The translations under genes and the position numbers were made by a program. A stretch of DNA of 64,000 nt from Chalciporus piperatus (lineage: Eukaryota > Basidiomycota > Agaricomycetes > Boletales > Boletaceae), in contig JBBPTG010000039.1 in the NCBI GenBank assembly GCA_038093975.1, positions 62,001 to 126,000 on the forward strand, given 5' to 3'. The notes below the pieces were generated by a model that worked only from the letters and a program-made list of their open reading frames with translations, had not been told where the DNA came from and searched no databases. Positions 10,331-21,500 of this stretch are shown one piece after another (positions within the stretch are counted from its first letter, which is position 1; every line of letters begins with the position of its first letter).

Positions 10331-11733
10331 AACCCTGAAACAATTCAACCTAAGCCCCAAGATCCTCCCTCGATTCGCCGCTGTTGTTTGTCCTATTGAA
10401 TCAATGTGAGTGCTTGAATTATTTGCTCAGGAAGTAATCCATTATCTCACAAATAGTAGAATGTGTGGAAGTCGGTCGGAATACTGTTATTCAACAGATT
10501 ATAACAAGTGTTCAGTCGTTCGAGCGGGTATACATGTCAATGAGACTTGCATATCTTTGGACATCGTACCCCATATCGCCGGGAACGCCATCGCTGCTTG
10601 GGTATCCTGGAGATCGACCACCAGAGAAGTACACGCACGGTTAGGGGGCGACCAGATGAGTGTCCAACCAAGTGTGTACCGTATTCCCCAGAGGTGTGGG
10701 TACGAGGTAACCTTCTCGGAGCCGGCCTCGCAATGTGAGATAAAAGGACTCACGAAGGGAAATTAGATAGACTTCTGCGAGTGCACAATGTGGGGCCGGA
10801 TGCATACACATGGTCGTTGGTTATTTCCGAGTTATGTCAAATGGTCACATACAATGTAACTTGTCTCACTCACACTCGAAGCTTCTCTCAGCAGTAATTC
10901 CAGCGCTGTCTAAGTGTCTGGAAGTCAATCTGTCAGATGTAGAAATGGGGAATCGGTCGGGAGTCGAGGTTACCCGAAGTTGTCACGTTTTGCTCATTCC
11001 AGTTGCTTTCTTCAGGGGGAGATAGGCGCTGCTGGCGGAAAGCAACGATTGCAAGCTACAGGATTCCGCTGACCGAGGATCTGAAATGGCCTCGCTATAC
11101 CCGATCGAGACGACAGGATGATCCGTTGTTATTCCTGATACTTCAGCCTTGTGAAAGCGAACGCAAGGTGGCGAGAAGCAGAAAATTAGAAATCCTGACC
11201 TTCCGAGTACATCACGCTGGTCCGAGCCAAAGAGAAGACATCGAGACCATGAGATCTCACTGGATCTCACTACGTATGATCATTAGTAGTATCCCAGTGA
11301 AGACCACACGGATCGCTACTGGACTTTGAATTCATCGAGAATGAATACGCTCTGAACACGATTTCCCTGAGTCTAGAACGTGCAATTAGAACCGTTTGTG
11401 GGAGTGCGATCACCAGAAATCACTTCTGCGGTACTGTAAACAATCCCCGGGGCTCAGTCGGGTTGGCATTAGTAAGTCTAGATGACAACAAAGCAACAGA
11501 TACGACTTGACACCTGTGACGGACGTGCACGAAGTAGATCAAACAAGAGATGCAAACAAAGACTGAACTTTTTTTTCACGGTCCTGCCAACACAAAGCCC
11601 TGTTTATATGAACAACTTCGCCTACACAAAAGCCTTCCTCCTCTTCTCATAGTACATCCACAACAACCTATATGTCGATAAGTCCGCTTGAAGTTAAGAG
11701 TCGTATATCAATTCACACACCTTCATCCCCATC
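10331..11733. other. Spacer between secreted-protein genes, no supported gene
   Basis: Several medium reading frames occur on both strands (for example about 10499-10753 minus and 11003-11329 plus), but none has a signal peptide, the paralogue cysteine pattern or consistent splice sites. The part just left of 11734 is the 3' flank of paralogue 2. I see no repeats shared with the neighbouring duplicated blocks. Confidence 0.35.
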
Positions 11734-12150
11734 TCAGGGAGCCGGGACCGTGTATGAGTAGTAGTACTCGTAAAAGTCCGTCGCTACACCATTGTCGTAT
11801 AGGTTGTAGCACGTGTTCGGCCCGATTTCCACAGGTTGGCCCAAGGACGCGTCGTTAAGCACCGTATACACGGTCCAACCAGTAAGAGTGTAGTAGTGCT
11901 TGGGATCATACCAGTACGCGGACTGGAAGCCCATGTTGTTTGGAGCAAACTCTGCGTTGTTATCATGGACGGTGGAGGCATCGACGACCTCACAAGTTCC
12001 CGTGCAACCTTGAGCGCTGCAGAAGACGAAGGCGTCACCGGCGGGGTAGGTGACTTGGGGTGTGCCACTGGTAGGAGAGGCACTTAGTTGGGCGAGGACG
12101 CCACTTGCAACGATGAAGGGGAGGAAGGCTGAAATAGCTTTGAAGTTCAT
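11734..12150 (-). CDS. Small secreted protein, paralogue 2 (divergent)
   Basis: This 138-aa single-exon protein has signal peptide MNFKAISAFLPFIVASGVLA. It keeps the core cluster CSAQGCTGTCEV and the C-terminal IGPNTCYNL motif but lacks the YTCVDYYDC pair, leaving four mature cysteines. In their place it reads GWTVYTVLNDASLGQP. The motif SAYWYDPKHYY matches SIYWYDPGNYR of the others, so the fold is probably shared with one disulfide lost. Its flanks do not match the duplicated blocks, so it is the older member of the cluster. The role is unknown. Confidence 0.85.
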   Translation of the reverse strand: MNFKAISAFLPFIVASGVLAQLSASPTSGTPQVTYPAGDAFVFCSAQGCTGTCEVVDASTVHDNNAEFAPNNMGFQSAYWYDPKHYYTLTGWTVYTVLNDASLGQPVEIGPNTCYNLYDNGVATDFYEYYYSYTVPAP

Positions 12151-12190
12151 GATGGGCTGTAGGAATGGAGATGAACGGATGGGTGCACGT

Positions 12191-12197
12191 TTTTATA
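12191..12197 (-). promoter_or_regulatory. TATA box of secreted-protein paralogue 2
   Basis: TATAAAA on the minus strand lies about 41 bp upstream of the start codon. The spacing matches the other paralogues. Confidence 0.6.
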
Positions 12198-12975
12198 CGA
12201 TCCTGGCCCGTTCCTTGAACGACTCCATAGTAATCTGACAGATGTGCGAGGGAGGAATGGCCATTCGACATCAACACGATTCGAGCATGGCGTCCGTCTG
12301 CCATTTATCGACACCGAAACTCGATCGAATCTTCATTTCAACTCACCTATGTGCCCAGCTTCCGAGTCCTTGAGAAGGGCAGGTAAATACAACAGGACAT
12401 TGCGCCGGCAGTCCCTGAATTTTCCTGAATCTTAGGAAGTCAATACACCCGATGACAAGAAGCACCGTGACGGCGGAAATTAGGAATGATTCACAACTTC
12501 TGTAAAATCGGTAGTTGGCCTTGCGCCTGATTTGCTGACATCATGATGCTCTACTGGCTGGACTACCTCGTTGTCAGGATTATAGTTTTCCTAATCCTCC
12601 CATGCACCACGTTCCATCCCCGTGTCTAAGCGGAATTCACTCTAGCCAAGACACGACAACTCCTCCATAAGATGGGTTCCAGTCTGTGGAATACCCGTGA
12701 GTGAGTAGGATCACTGTTCACTCCCCGACCCATTTCTGATTTAGGGACACTATACAGGGAGGATAGATGATATTTCGCGGGTTCTCAATCAATCCCCGAC
12801 TCCCACCAAGTGGGAAAGGAGGGTTTTGTCGGATTCAAAACTCAGGCACCGACAGCATGCTGAACTCAGTTGCTAATAGCTATCCTGGATGCATTGGACC
12901 TTTAAGCTTTGAATCTCATTCAGTCTCGGATGTAGTGCCACGGGCCAGTTCACCTTCGCGGCCGCCATCACGATT
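12198..12975. other. Intergenic region, no supported gene
   Basis: This is the upstream region of paralogue 2 and the approach to the first direct duplication block. Short frames only; no domain, repeat or RNA gene was recognised. Confidence 0.35.
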
Positions 12976-13271
12976 ATGACCACCAGACTCGCTAAATCAG
13001 TCCCAAATCATTTCGCGAGATAGTTAAGTGAGGTCAATACGTCCTAATACTTTTGTAACCTCTTCTATAACCTCCCAGGCGTGGCCGCCCTTGTCAAGGC
13101 GGTTCTCACCACTTATGTGAACTCGACTTGTCGTCCTTAGAGGACGTGACGGCGACGGAACCATGATTCATCCCCACGTCAGCGATGGCATGGGTGGGGA
13201 GGCGATCCCGCCTTCCCCCTGATGCTGACCATTCGCACATTCCAGTGTCATGAAATCACTGGCACAAATCA

Positions 13272-13277
13272 TATAAA
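13272..13277 (+). promoter_or_regulatory. TATA box of secreted-protein paralogue 3
   Basis: TATAAA lies 48 bp before the ATG at 13325, followed by GTCGTACCTCTGAAAGG as in the other duplicated copies. Confidence 0.65.
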
Positions 13278-13324
13278 GTCGTACCTCTGAAAGGTGTGAC
13301 TTTATCCCGGCCATCCATCTCATA

Positions 13325-13723
13325 ATGCGTCTGAATACTCTATCCACCTTCCTCCCCATCCTCCTTGCAGGCAGCGCCCTCGCGGTAGGGACTCAAACTG
13401 CGGTCGCTGTCAGCGGTTTCCCCGCCGTGACATTACCCTCTGATGGCGCCTTCGTCTTCTGCAGTGCCCCAGGCTGCACAGGCACCTGCGAAGTCACCGA
13501 CGTTGCCTACGTCCCCGAAGGTGCCGGAGAAGGAGCTCCGGGTGGTATGAAGTTCGAATCCATCTACTGGTACGATCCTGGAAACTATCGGTGGATATTG
13601 TACACCTGCGTGGACTACTATGATTGCAATGCGGTGCAAATCGGGCATAACCAGTGTTACAATTTGCTCGAGAATGGTGTTCCGACAGGCTTTGATGAGT
13701 ATTGGTATCTTGTTGGGCCATGA
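13325..13723 (+). CDS. Small secreted cysteine-containing protein, paralogue 3
   Basis: This 132-aa single-exon protein has signal peptide MRLNTLSTFLPILLAGSALA. The mature part has six cysteines in the order CSAPGCTGTC, YTCVDYYDC, NQCYNL. Aromatic-rich motifs SIYWYDPGNYRW and FDEYWYLV are shared with paralogues 1 and 4. It is nearly identical to paralogue 4 over most of its length; differences cluster around residues 21-29, 57-68 and the last 15. The protein is probably exported; no known domain was recognised. Inference only: a lineage-specific secreted protein or candidate effector. Confidence 0.85.
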   Translation: MRLNTLSTFLPILLAGSALAVGTQTAVAVSGFPAVTLPSDGAFVFCSAPGCTGTCEVTDVAYVPEGAGEGAPGGMKFESIYWYDPGNYRWILYTCVDYYDCNAVQIGHNQCYNLLENGVPTGFDEYWYLVGP

Positions 13724-14409
13724 GGGAGGTATGTGAACATATTTACTTGGGTGCTTGACAGGCGGACTTAGTGTCAGATGTAGGAAGTTGGCGCTACGGC
13801 GGTGTTGGCTATCGTTGAAGAAAGGAAAGCTCGAGTATGAATGTGAGTGGAAACTACTGAGAGCATTGCTGCAAAGGATTTAACTGGTCATATATTGTAG
13901 ATGGCAGAGATTCGGAAGCATGTAAATTCACACCTTTAGTACTATGTATACATTCGGGGTCAGGCGCAAACTTGAACACATGTCAGATGAGCAGCGAAGG
14001 AGGATGGAAAGACCGCCAGATTGAGTCAGTATGGATGTTGACAGCGTGAGCAACTTGAATGGTAATGTTACTATGGTATATGAGTCCGGGTAGGCTCCAT
14101 GATGCTCGAATTGATCACGGACCAAGGCATTCCGGTCAATGACATGAGAATTCGCGCAGGATCGGGATGTCGTCAGGGTGTGATTGACCTGATCAACTGC
14201 TCCGATACATGTCCCCGTCCGAGTCAACTGTAACAGATCACGATGAGCCGAGTCATTTCCATCGTCAAACCCATAAAAGCGATAATACGATGCTTCGTAT
14301 AGTAGTATCCAGTATCAATGTGGTTGCGAGATCGACAGTCCATGTATGCGTGCATCCCGCACGATGGAAAGTCCTGCCATCCGCACTACGTCTGTTCAAC
14401 GACAAGGAA

Positions 14410-14600
14410 TTATAACCCAATACCAAACACTCTGTTCCAAATTTGTCTCGCAGCTTCTTGTCTCTCTCTCACTGCACCACCGTTTCCGAGAACGGATTTA
14501 TTCTCGATGGCGCGGCGGGAGATATATGGCATCACCTAGGTTGTCGTGTCAAGCTCAGTTCGATTCGGCGTCTCCGAGTGAGACGTGAATGGGGTACGTA
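14410..14600 (-). pseudogene. Copied last exon and partial last intron of proline dehydrogenase
   Basis: Read on the minus strand, this repeats the PRODH C-terminal exon almost exactly. It encodes VMPYISRRAIENKSVLGNGG and ends with WNRVFGIGL then TAA at 14410. The intron acceptor is intact (about 14535/14536) and the copy stops inside the intron at the donor (GTACGTA). No upstream PRODH exons exist here, so it cannot make the enzyme. The C-terminal residues differ from the real gene (FGIGL against FGGVGF). Confidence 0.85.
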
Positions 14601-14928
14601 GTACCAGACTTGCTAGATCAGTCCCAAATCATTTCGCCAGATAGTGAAGTGAGATTAATATGTCCTAATGCTTTTGTAACCTCCTCTCTAATCTCCCAGC
14701 CTGCGTGGCCGCCCTTGTCAACGCGGTTCCCCTACCTGGAACACACTCACACACTTCAAGTTATGCGAACTCGACTTGTCGTCCTTAGAGGACGGCGGCG
14801 GAACCTTGATTCATCTCCGCCACTCCCCACGTCAGCGATGACATGGGTGGGGAGGCGATCCTGTTGCCAGCGCTGACCCTTCGTTCTTCTTCGCATGTAA
14901 GTGTCATGAAATCACTGGCACAAAATCA

Positions 14929-14934
14929 TATAAA
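14929..14934 (+). promoter_or_regulatory. TATA box of secreted-protein paralogue 4
   Basis: TATAAA lies 47 bp before the ATG at 14981 with the same downstream stretch GTCGTACCTCTGAAAGG. Confidence 0.65.
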
Positions 14935-14980
14935 GTCGTACCTCTGAAAGGTATGGCCTTAGCCCAGCCATCATCTCACA

Positions 14981-15379
14981 ATGCGTCTGAATACTCTATC
15001 CACCTTCCTCCCCATCCTCCTTGCAGGCAGCGCCCTCGCCACGGGGACTCAGACTGCCGTCGCAACCAGCGGTTTCCCCGCCGTGACATTACCCTCTGAT
15101 GGCGCCTTCGTCTTCTGCAGTGCCCCAGGCTGCACAGGCACCTGCGAAGCCGTCGACGTTGCCAATATCCCCCCAGATGGCGGAGAAGCAGCTCCGGGTG
15201 GCATGAAGTTCGAATCCATCTACTGGTACGATCCTGGAAACTATCGGTGGATATTGTACACTTGCGTGGACTACTATGATTGCAATGCGGTGCAAATCGG
15301 GCATAACCAGTGTTACAATTTGCTCGAGAATGGTGTTGTGACGGGCTTTGATAGGTGGTGGTATGTCGTTGGGCCATGA
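14981..15379 (+). CDS. Small secreted cysteine-containing protein, paralogue 4
   Basis: This 132-aa single-exon protein has the same signal peptide as paralogue 3 and the same six-cysteine pattern. It differs by a changed loop after the cysteine cluster (EAVDVANIPPDGGEAA against EVTDVAYVPEGAGEGA) and at the end (GFDRWWYVVGP against GFDEYWYLVGP), while long tracts in between are identical at the DNA level. It lies convergent with proline dehydrogenase, 547 bp from that gene's stop. Probably secreted; function unknown. Confidence 0.85.
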   Translation: MRLNTLSTFLPILLAGSALATGTQTAVATSGFPAVTLPSDGAFVFCSAPGCTGTCEAVDVANIPPDGGEAAPGGMKFESIYWYDPGNYRWILYTCVDYYDCNAVQIGHNQCYNLLENGVVTGFDRWWYVVGP

Positions 15380-15926
15380 GGTATGTGAACATGTCAACTT
15401 GGGGTGCTTGACAGGCGGGCTTAGTGTCAGATGCAGGAAGTTGGCGCTAAAGCCATGTTGGCTATCCGAGTCGTTGTTCAAGAAAAGAGAAAAGCTCGAG
15501 TATGAATGTGAGTGAAACTACTGAGGCATTGCTCCAAAGGATTTAACTGACCATAAAATATTTTAGATGGCAGAGCGGAACCATGTAAACTCACATCTTT
15601 AGTACTATGTATAAATTCAGGGTCTTGCGCAAACATGTCGGATGAGCAGCTAAGTTGAAGTCAGAGTGTGGTTGACCTGAACTGCTCTACATGTCCCCGT
15701 TAACTGGAATAGATCACGATAAGGAGTCCATCGTCAAACCCATTATATTAAAAGCGAAAATACGATGCTTGGTATAGTATCCAGTATCAATGTAGCTGTG
15801 AAAACGAAATTCCATGTATGCCAATGCCCAGCGAACTACGACCCACTGCGTTCGTGCATCCCAAAGAGAAAAAACCCATGCGATGGAAAGTCCTGCCATC
15901 CGTAGTGCTCAACGACGAGGAATTAA

Positions 15927-18161
15927 TTAGAAGCCAACACCTCCAAATACTCTGTTCCAAATTTGTCTCGCAGCTTCTTGCCTCTCTCTCACTGCACCAC
16001 CGTTTCCGAGAACGGATTTATTTTCGATGGCGCGGCGGGAGATATATGGCATCACCTAGGTTGTCATGTCACGCTCAGTTCGATTCGGCGTCTCCGAGTG
16101 AGACGTGAATGGGGTACGTACTTCGACAAGTGCGCCGTACGGAACGTATTTGATGACACAGGGGGTAGCGCTCATGATACGTCCCACGAGGTGGTTCGTG
16201 AGCGAGTCCGACATGCCTACAAGAACAAGTTTGATGAGATTTGCATACCATCGAAAAGGGCGTAGAAACGCACCGTATAATTGACCAAATGTAAGTCTCT
16301 CTGCGACCTCAGAAGAGACAGTCAAAGTTCCCTTGTGTTGGTCGTCCGTGCCCGGAGTATGCTCATGGGCCAACCCGTTCTTGACCAACTCTCCAAGTAT
16401 TAATTCAGCCGAGTGCCAGTTATGAGTACCGAAGAGGACGCCTAGGCGCGGAGCAGTGCGAGCGGGGGCCCCTGAGGAAGACTTAATGTCCTCTGCGATG
16501 GCTCTCACGAGAAGAGCTGCACATTCGTTGTAACATGCATCCGTGTCGGCTTTGGAGGGTTGAACGGGTGGGTAAGGATCAGGTGATATCGATACCGCGG
16601 CGGAAGATTTGGATGATGCAGAAGAATGTGCGGAAAGTTCGTGCGGATGGTATGCACCCCTGACGAGTTTAACCCCGAGTGCATAGTTGTTCTGACGCGC
16701 TCGTGCCAGCGAACGAGCGAGATGGGTAGGAGCTCTGGTTCGACGAGTCAGCCACCAACTCCATGGTTCCCCTCGACGATTTTGGTACTGACCGTCTTAG
16801 ATAGGCTTGGTACGTGACGTATACTAATGGTTGTAGCTCAGCGTCCTGGGCAATTCTTGACCCAAACGACCATCGACTTATCCTCTGCTCAGGGAGCTTG
16901 TTAAATCGCTCCATCATTGCGTGTCCGAAAGCGTCGATAGCAGGCTGATACCAACTACGGCCTGAAGTCAGCATTGAGAACACCGAGAAGGTTCAGAGTA
17001 TGCACCTATGTTCTGCGTCAAGGATGATTCTAACACTTCTTTCCTTTGCACGTGTGCATATCCTGCCGAGATCGTGGAGTAACTCTTTGAGGTCTTCAAC
17101 ATCCTGGGCTGTTAGTGGCGAGCATTCGGGAATACGATTGTCAAGCACCACGAGGTCAGACGATTCCGGGGTTCCAGGGAACGGGACAGGTGGGTTCAGT
17201 GCAGGTCGTGTATGTGTCAAATGGATAGATAAATTCCGAAGCGCATCTACATTCGGTAGGAGTGCAGTCTACATCGGTGCGCATCAGCAAGACAGCGTGG
17301 AAGTCGTAGAGAAAGAGTTTACTCACGAGCTTTACGGCAACCCAGGTCCGCCTACCGGCCAAATCTCGGGTCCCGAGCTCATCTTCGAAATCGGCAGCCA
17401 CGTCGATACTCCTTATCATCTCGGCGACGATCCGTTTATGAACGGGTTGTTGTTCTCGTTCACCGCTGGATTTCCCACTCCCAGAGGCTGATTCACTGGC
17501 AGAACTGGCATCATGATGTTGTGAGGCACCGGCAGCCTCGCCTTCGTCTACTTCGACGCTATAGGCAAAGAGGGCACCTTTGTTCGCCTGACGGAGTGTA
17601 GAGAGGAGAGGGTAGGCTTCGCGAGCTGTTTCTCCGCCTACGAACTGAATGAATGTGAGAGAGAGCGAATGATGAGAGTCAGTTGAGGACATTCGACTCC
17701 CCCGAACGGAGCATCATGATAATACCCACATGATCAAAGAACGTCCTCCTGACGATACCCTCAACCACCGTCCCTACGAGGGGAATCTTCAGTAGCGTAC
17801 TCAGTATCTCCGGCGCATGGTCCACGATCGTTTCGAACGAGGTAAGGCCGTACACGAAATAGGTGCGGAAGAGCGCCGAGAGAGGAGGCGTGGTATCGTA
17901 GCCCGAGTTCAAGTTCGTGCTGGACCCGACTCGGACCTCCGCTTCGAGCTTGAACGGTGGTGATGGACAGGACTTGGCATCGGTGTAGAGACCGAGTACG
18001 ACTGCCCCTACGGAGACGGTGGTCGTCACCAGCAGCGTGGTTCTGATAGGGTGGCGCCTGCGTGCGACCGGCCGAGGCGGTGGGGGCGTGGAGTATAGTC
18101 TCCGTGGGGCATTGGCAGGCCTGGGGAAACGAGCTAGGGGTGCTCGTCGTATCGAGTACAT
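15927..18161 (-). CDS. PUT1: Proline dehydrogenase, mitochondrial
   Basis: This flavoenzyme oxidises proline to pyrroline-5-carboxylate in mitochondria, the first step of proline catabolism. The start MYSIRRAPLARFPRPANAP is an arginine-rich presequence lacking acidic residues, followed by a hydrophobic stretch TTLLVTTTVSVGAVVLG. Landmarks in order are FFDH joined to FVGGETAREAYPLL, NKGALFAYSVEVDE, RSVRIILDAEH, SWYQPAIDAFGHAMM, LVYVTYQAYLRR, LGVKLVRGAYHPHE, GVLFGTHNWHSAELIL, RLTFGQLYGM and YVPYGALVE. The last exon (15927-16055) encodes VMPYISRRAIENKSVLGNGG and is joined through a 66-bp phase-0 intron (16056-16121). An in-frame ATG further upstream (18215) would add 18 residues but spoil the presequence. 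The last exon has been copied into 14410-14600. Confidence 0.93.
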
Positions 18162-18571
18162 GATCGTCGTCTTCGTCTTCGTCTTCGTCAACGACTGAGA
18201 GGGAAACTGTTCCACACACCGAAATGAAACACGGGCAGAGAGACCTTGAGACCCGGGCTAGGGGAAGTTATTATAATAAATCCCCGGGTCTGGCCCACCC
18301 AAGGTCCTTCCGACAATTGGTCGAGGGCATGTGGACCGGATATCACATCCGAGTCAAACGTCATACACAACGTGCTAGTGATCTGTAGGCGAATGCTCAT
18401 TAGATAGCTCGCTTAGATCAAGTAGTACGAGGTGATACCAAACTGAGTCTGATTCATACAATCCTTCGATGCCTAGTATGCCATGTTTCCTACAATGCAC
18501 TTTCACAAACTCCATCTTCCTCCAACCGTTCCAAATTCGAGCACCATACGATCACCATGCTCATCAATGAA
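18162..18571. other. PRODH promoter and CAND1 3' flank
   Basis: A trinucleotide GAC/GAA tract lies just upstream of the PRODH start. No further gene is visible in these 410 bp. Confidence 0.4.
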
Positions 18572-21500
18572 TCACTGTCCGATCAACTCCCGAAACTCAA
18601 CGCCCCACTGTTCATTTCTCTTCACATCCTCCACAAACGCCTCAAACTTTTGCGTTCCCCCCGTCGTCGCCCCAGTCACATTCCCAACCGCAACGACCTT
18701 CATCAACGCAGCAACCGCACGCATCGTGCTCCTTCTTAGTTCCGCAGCGCGTTCCAAATCTTGCTTCACAGTGTCCTTGGTGACAGGGGCACCGCGCATC
18801 GTCGTCTCCAGTGCTGGGGTGAGCTCGTCCAGGTGGGCGATGAGGAGAGGGATGCAGAGCGTGAGGCCGGAGAGACGAGAGACGAGGAGGTGTGAGAGAA
18901 CTTTGATTTCGTCAGAGGGATCAGTGAGCGCGGGGAGAAGGTATGTGAGGTATGTTGGAAGGTCGAGTTTGTGGAGGCATGTATCGAGCTAAGTAGAATC
19001 GAGCATGAGTCTGGTTGAAGAGAGGATGCGAACAGTGCGCTTACCAGTGTATACAGAGTCTCCCAAGCAGTCTTGCGAGCGTCAAGACCATCATCCACCT
19101 TATGCGTCCAAGGACCCATTTGCACTGTGCGAATGAGATCAGGGTTGACCTTCGTTTCGGCGTAGAGAGTAGGAAGCAACGCTGGGAGGTGATCTCGGAT
19201 AAGATGGGGCTTCGTCCGTGCAGCAGAGTTCAGTGCGGACAACGCAAGACGACGAACGGTCTGAGTGACGCATGTCAATTCCCTTTTGCCTCTTTCCTGA
19301 GACAAAGGCAAACGCTCACCAAATCGGAATCTTTCATCAAACTCAAAAAGTCCATCAGAAGAGGCGCAAGGAGTTCGTCGTAAGATGGAGAACTTTCTGC
19401 GAACGTGTATCGTACTGCCGACACGACCGTAGCGCGTACGGCTGGATTCTGGTCGCGAATGGACTCGTGCAGCTGTGGAAGGTATCGCGAAGGGTGAGTG
19501 GTCGTGAGCTTGCCCAGACAAGCAGCAGCAACGTTTCTTGTCGATTCTTCTGCGTCCGAAGTAGAGTTGTGGAACAGAGGCGTCCAGATGGCGTCTGCGA
19601 CAGGCTCCAGTTGTCCATGAGAGCAATGCGTGACCACCTATGAAAACGATCAAGTCTTTGCTGGGCTGAAGAAACAGTTCCTGAAACTTACTTCTTTGAG
19701 TGCATGAATGGAGAGCAATCGTTTGGATGGATCCTGCTCCGCAACCTTGAGAATGGCAGGGAGGAACAAATGCAAATTTCCGATCGCGATATTTCCTGGG
19801 GTAGACGTCAGCGTGAAACACCCTTGCAGCAGGCAACACACTCACCAGCCGCAAATGCCGCTGCAGTCCTAACCTCTTCCTCCTCAGCGGAGAAGTGTTC
19901 AATGGCGTTGTCAAAAACGTCATGTTGGATCGACATATCGCTGCATCATGTGAGAACACTCGACGTTCATAGAATGATGACGATACGTACATGAAGCGAC
20001 CAAGTTCACCGAGAATCAATAGGCTGAGGACAACTGTCGATGACTTCGCTTTCGACGACTTCTACTCGTCCGTGAGCGTTACGGATGCAAAACAAGATAG
20101 ATGGGATAGAACGCACCCTGATAGCCTTGGAATACTCCGCAATCGTCCCAGCAGCAACACCTTGCGAGCTCCTAACGACCTGCCCAATACACTTGGCAAC
20201 ATTCAGCGAGTTCGCCTCCGCCTTGGGCGCCTTCTCAACGCCCATGACGAGGTTCGGGGCGACATGGGTCGCGATTTGCCTGTCTGCCTGAACCAGAGCC
20301 GAGAAGAACGCGAGCATCGAGTCGAGCGCTGCGCCAGAGACGAGAGGCGAATGAGCGATCTGGTAGATATCCGAAAGGAGCTCTTTCTCAACGACCGGGA
20401 AAGTGATGGAAGGCGAGAGTTCCAGGAGGAGCGCGAGGATAGAAAGAGCCTGTGAAAGTAGTGAAATATCCGAAGTGCTAACATAGAGCTTGATCTGAGG
20501 AATAAGCGAAGGCGGAAGCTGGGCAGGCATCCCGGATTGATATCTGTTTATGAGTTCGTCAGAGCGTACAGACACATTCCAACGACGATCTCACCTCTTC
20601 AGCAGAGTATCCAGCGCGGTGAAAACCTCGGGCTTTCCACCTCGTCCGCTCTTCTTGAGCAAGACCATGATCCATTCCAGGCAAGAATTGACCCATTGAT
20701 CGCCAATCTCAACGTCCCGAGCAACTTTGGTAACGACTTTGACAGCACCGGCCGTGTTGCCTGTGTTACGACATATAGCTTGCCATTCTTTTCCACCTTT
20801 CGACTTCATCAAGTCTGGAGCGCATATCCAGAGGTCTGCGATGCAGTCCTCAGCACAACTGCGCACTTCAGCATCCGTGTCGTGCGTCGTAAGTCGCTGA
20901 AGGGCTTGCTCGTATACTTGTTCTGCCCAACCGTTATTCTTAACGGGCCGGGACGCGTTGAGGAGCGCAGAGAAGACGCGGAATGCCTCTGACACGACTC
21001 GAGGGTGTCGTTCACCGAGAGACTTCAGGAGGACAGGAGTCAAGGTGGGCAACGATGGGGTGAATACCACAGGCGAGTGCGTTGAGAGGAAAAGTGCGAG
21101 GAACGAGAGACACGTCAAGTGAAGTGTGGATGTCGTGGTGGTTGGCGACTGGGAGAGAATGCTCTTCGACGTTGCCACTATGGGTCCAACCTGGCCAGAA
21201 AGCGAGCCTGGTAGCACGCTCAGGAGCGCATACAGTAGCTGGAATCCAGCCTGTACGGTCGCTGGTGCGGTCTTTGGTGGTTTGAGTTGACCGAGTAGTG
21301 CTTTTGATAACGCAGGGACTTGGGATCGCAAGAGCGCATAAGGGGTCCCCTCAACATCCATCCTCTCTTCACTGTCGCGTTTCCTCTTTCCGCGCACGGC
21401 AGATTCCCCTTCTACGCTTTGCGGCAAGCCACCGTACATACTAGTTTGGTTTAGGAGCGTGACATACGTGGCCCACACCTCGAGGCGGACTGTCTCTTCT

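Larger units (their letters stand above)
12976..14600 (+). repeat. Tandem duplication unit 1 (secreted protein + copied PRODH last exon)
   Basis: The unit starts near CCAGACTCGCTAAATCAGTC and ends with GGGGTACGTA at 14591-14600. It aligns throughout with 14601-16120, apart from about 150 bp (near 14020-14200) present here and in the inverted block but absent in unit 2. It contains a complete secreted-protein gene and, on the other strand, a copy of the last exon of proline dehydrogenase. Confidence 0.8.
14601..16120 (+). repeat. Tandem duplication unit 2
   Basis: This direct repeat of 12976-14600 carries paralogue 4 and the genuine last exon of proline dehydrogenase. The unit boundary falls in the last PRODH intron, with a GTA microhomology at the junction with unit 1. 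Because the genuine PRODH continues beyond 16120, this unit is in the ancestral position and unit 1 is the copy. Confidence 0.75.
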
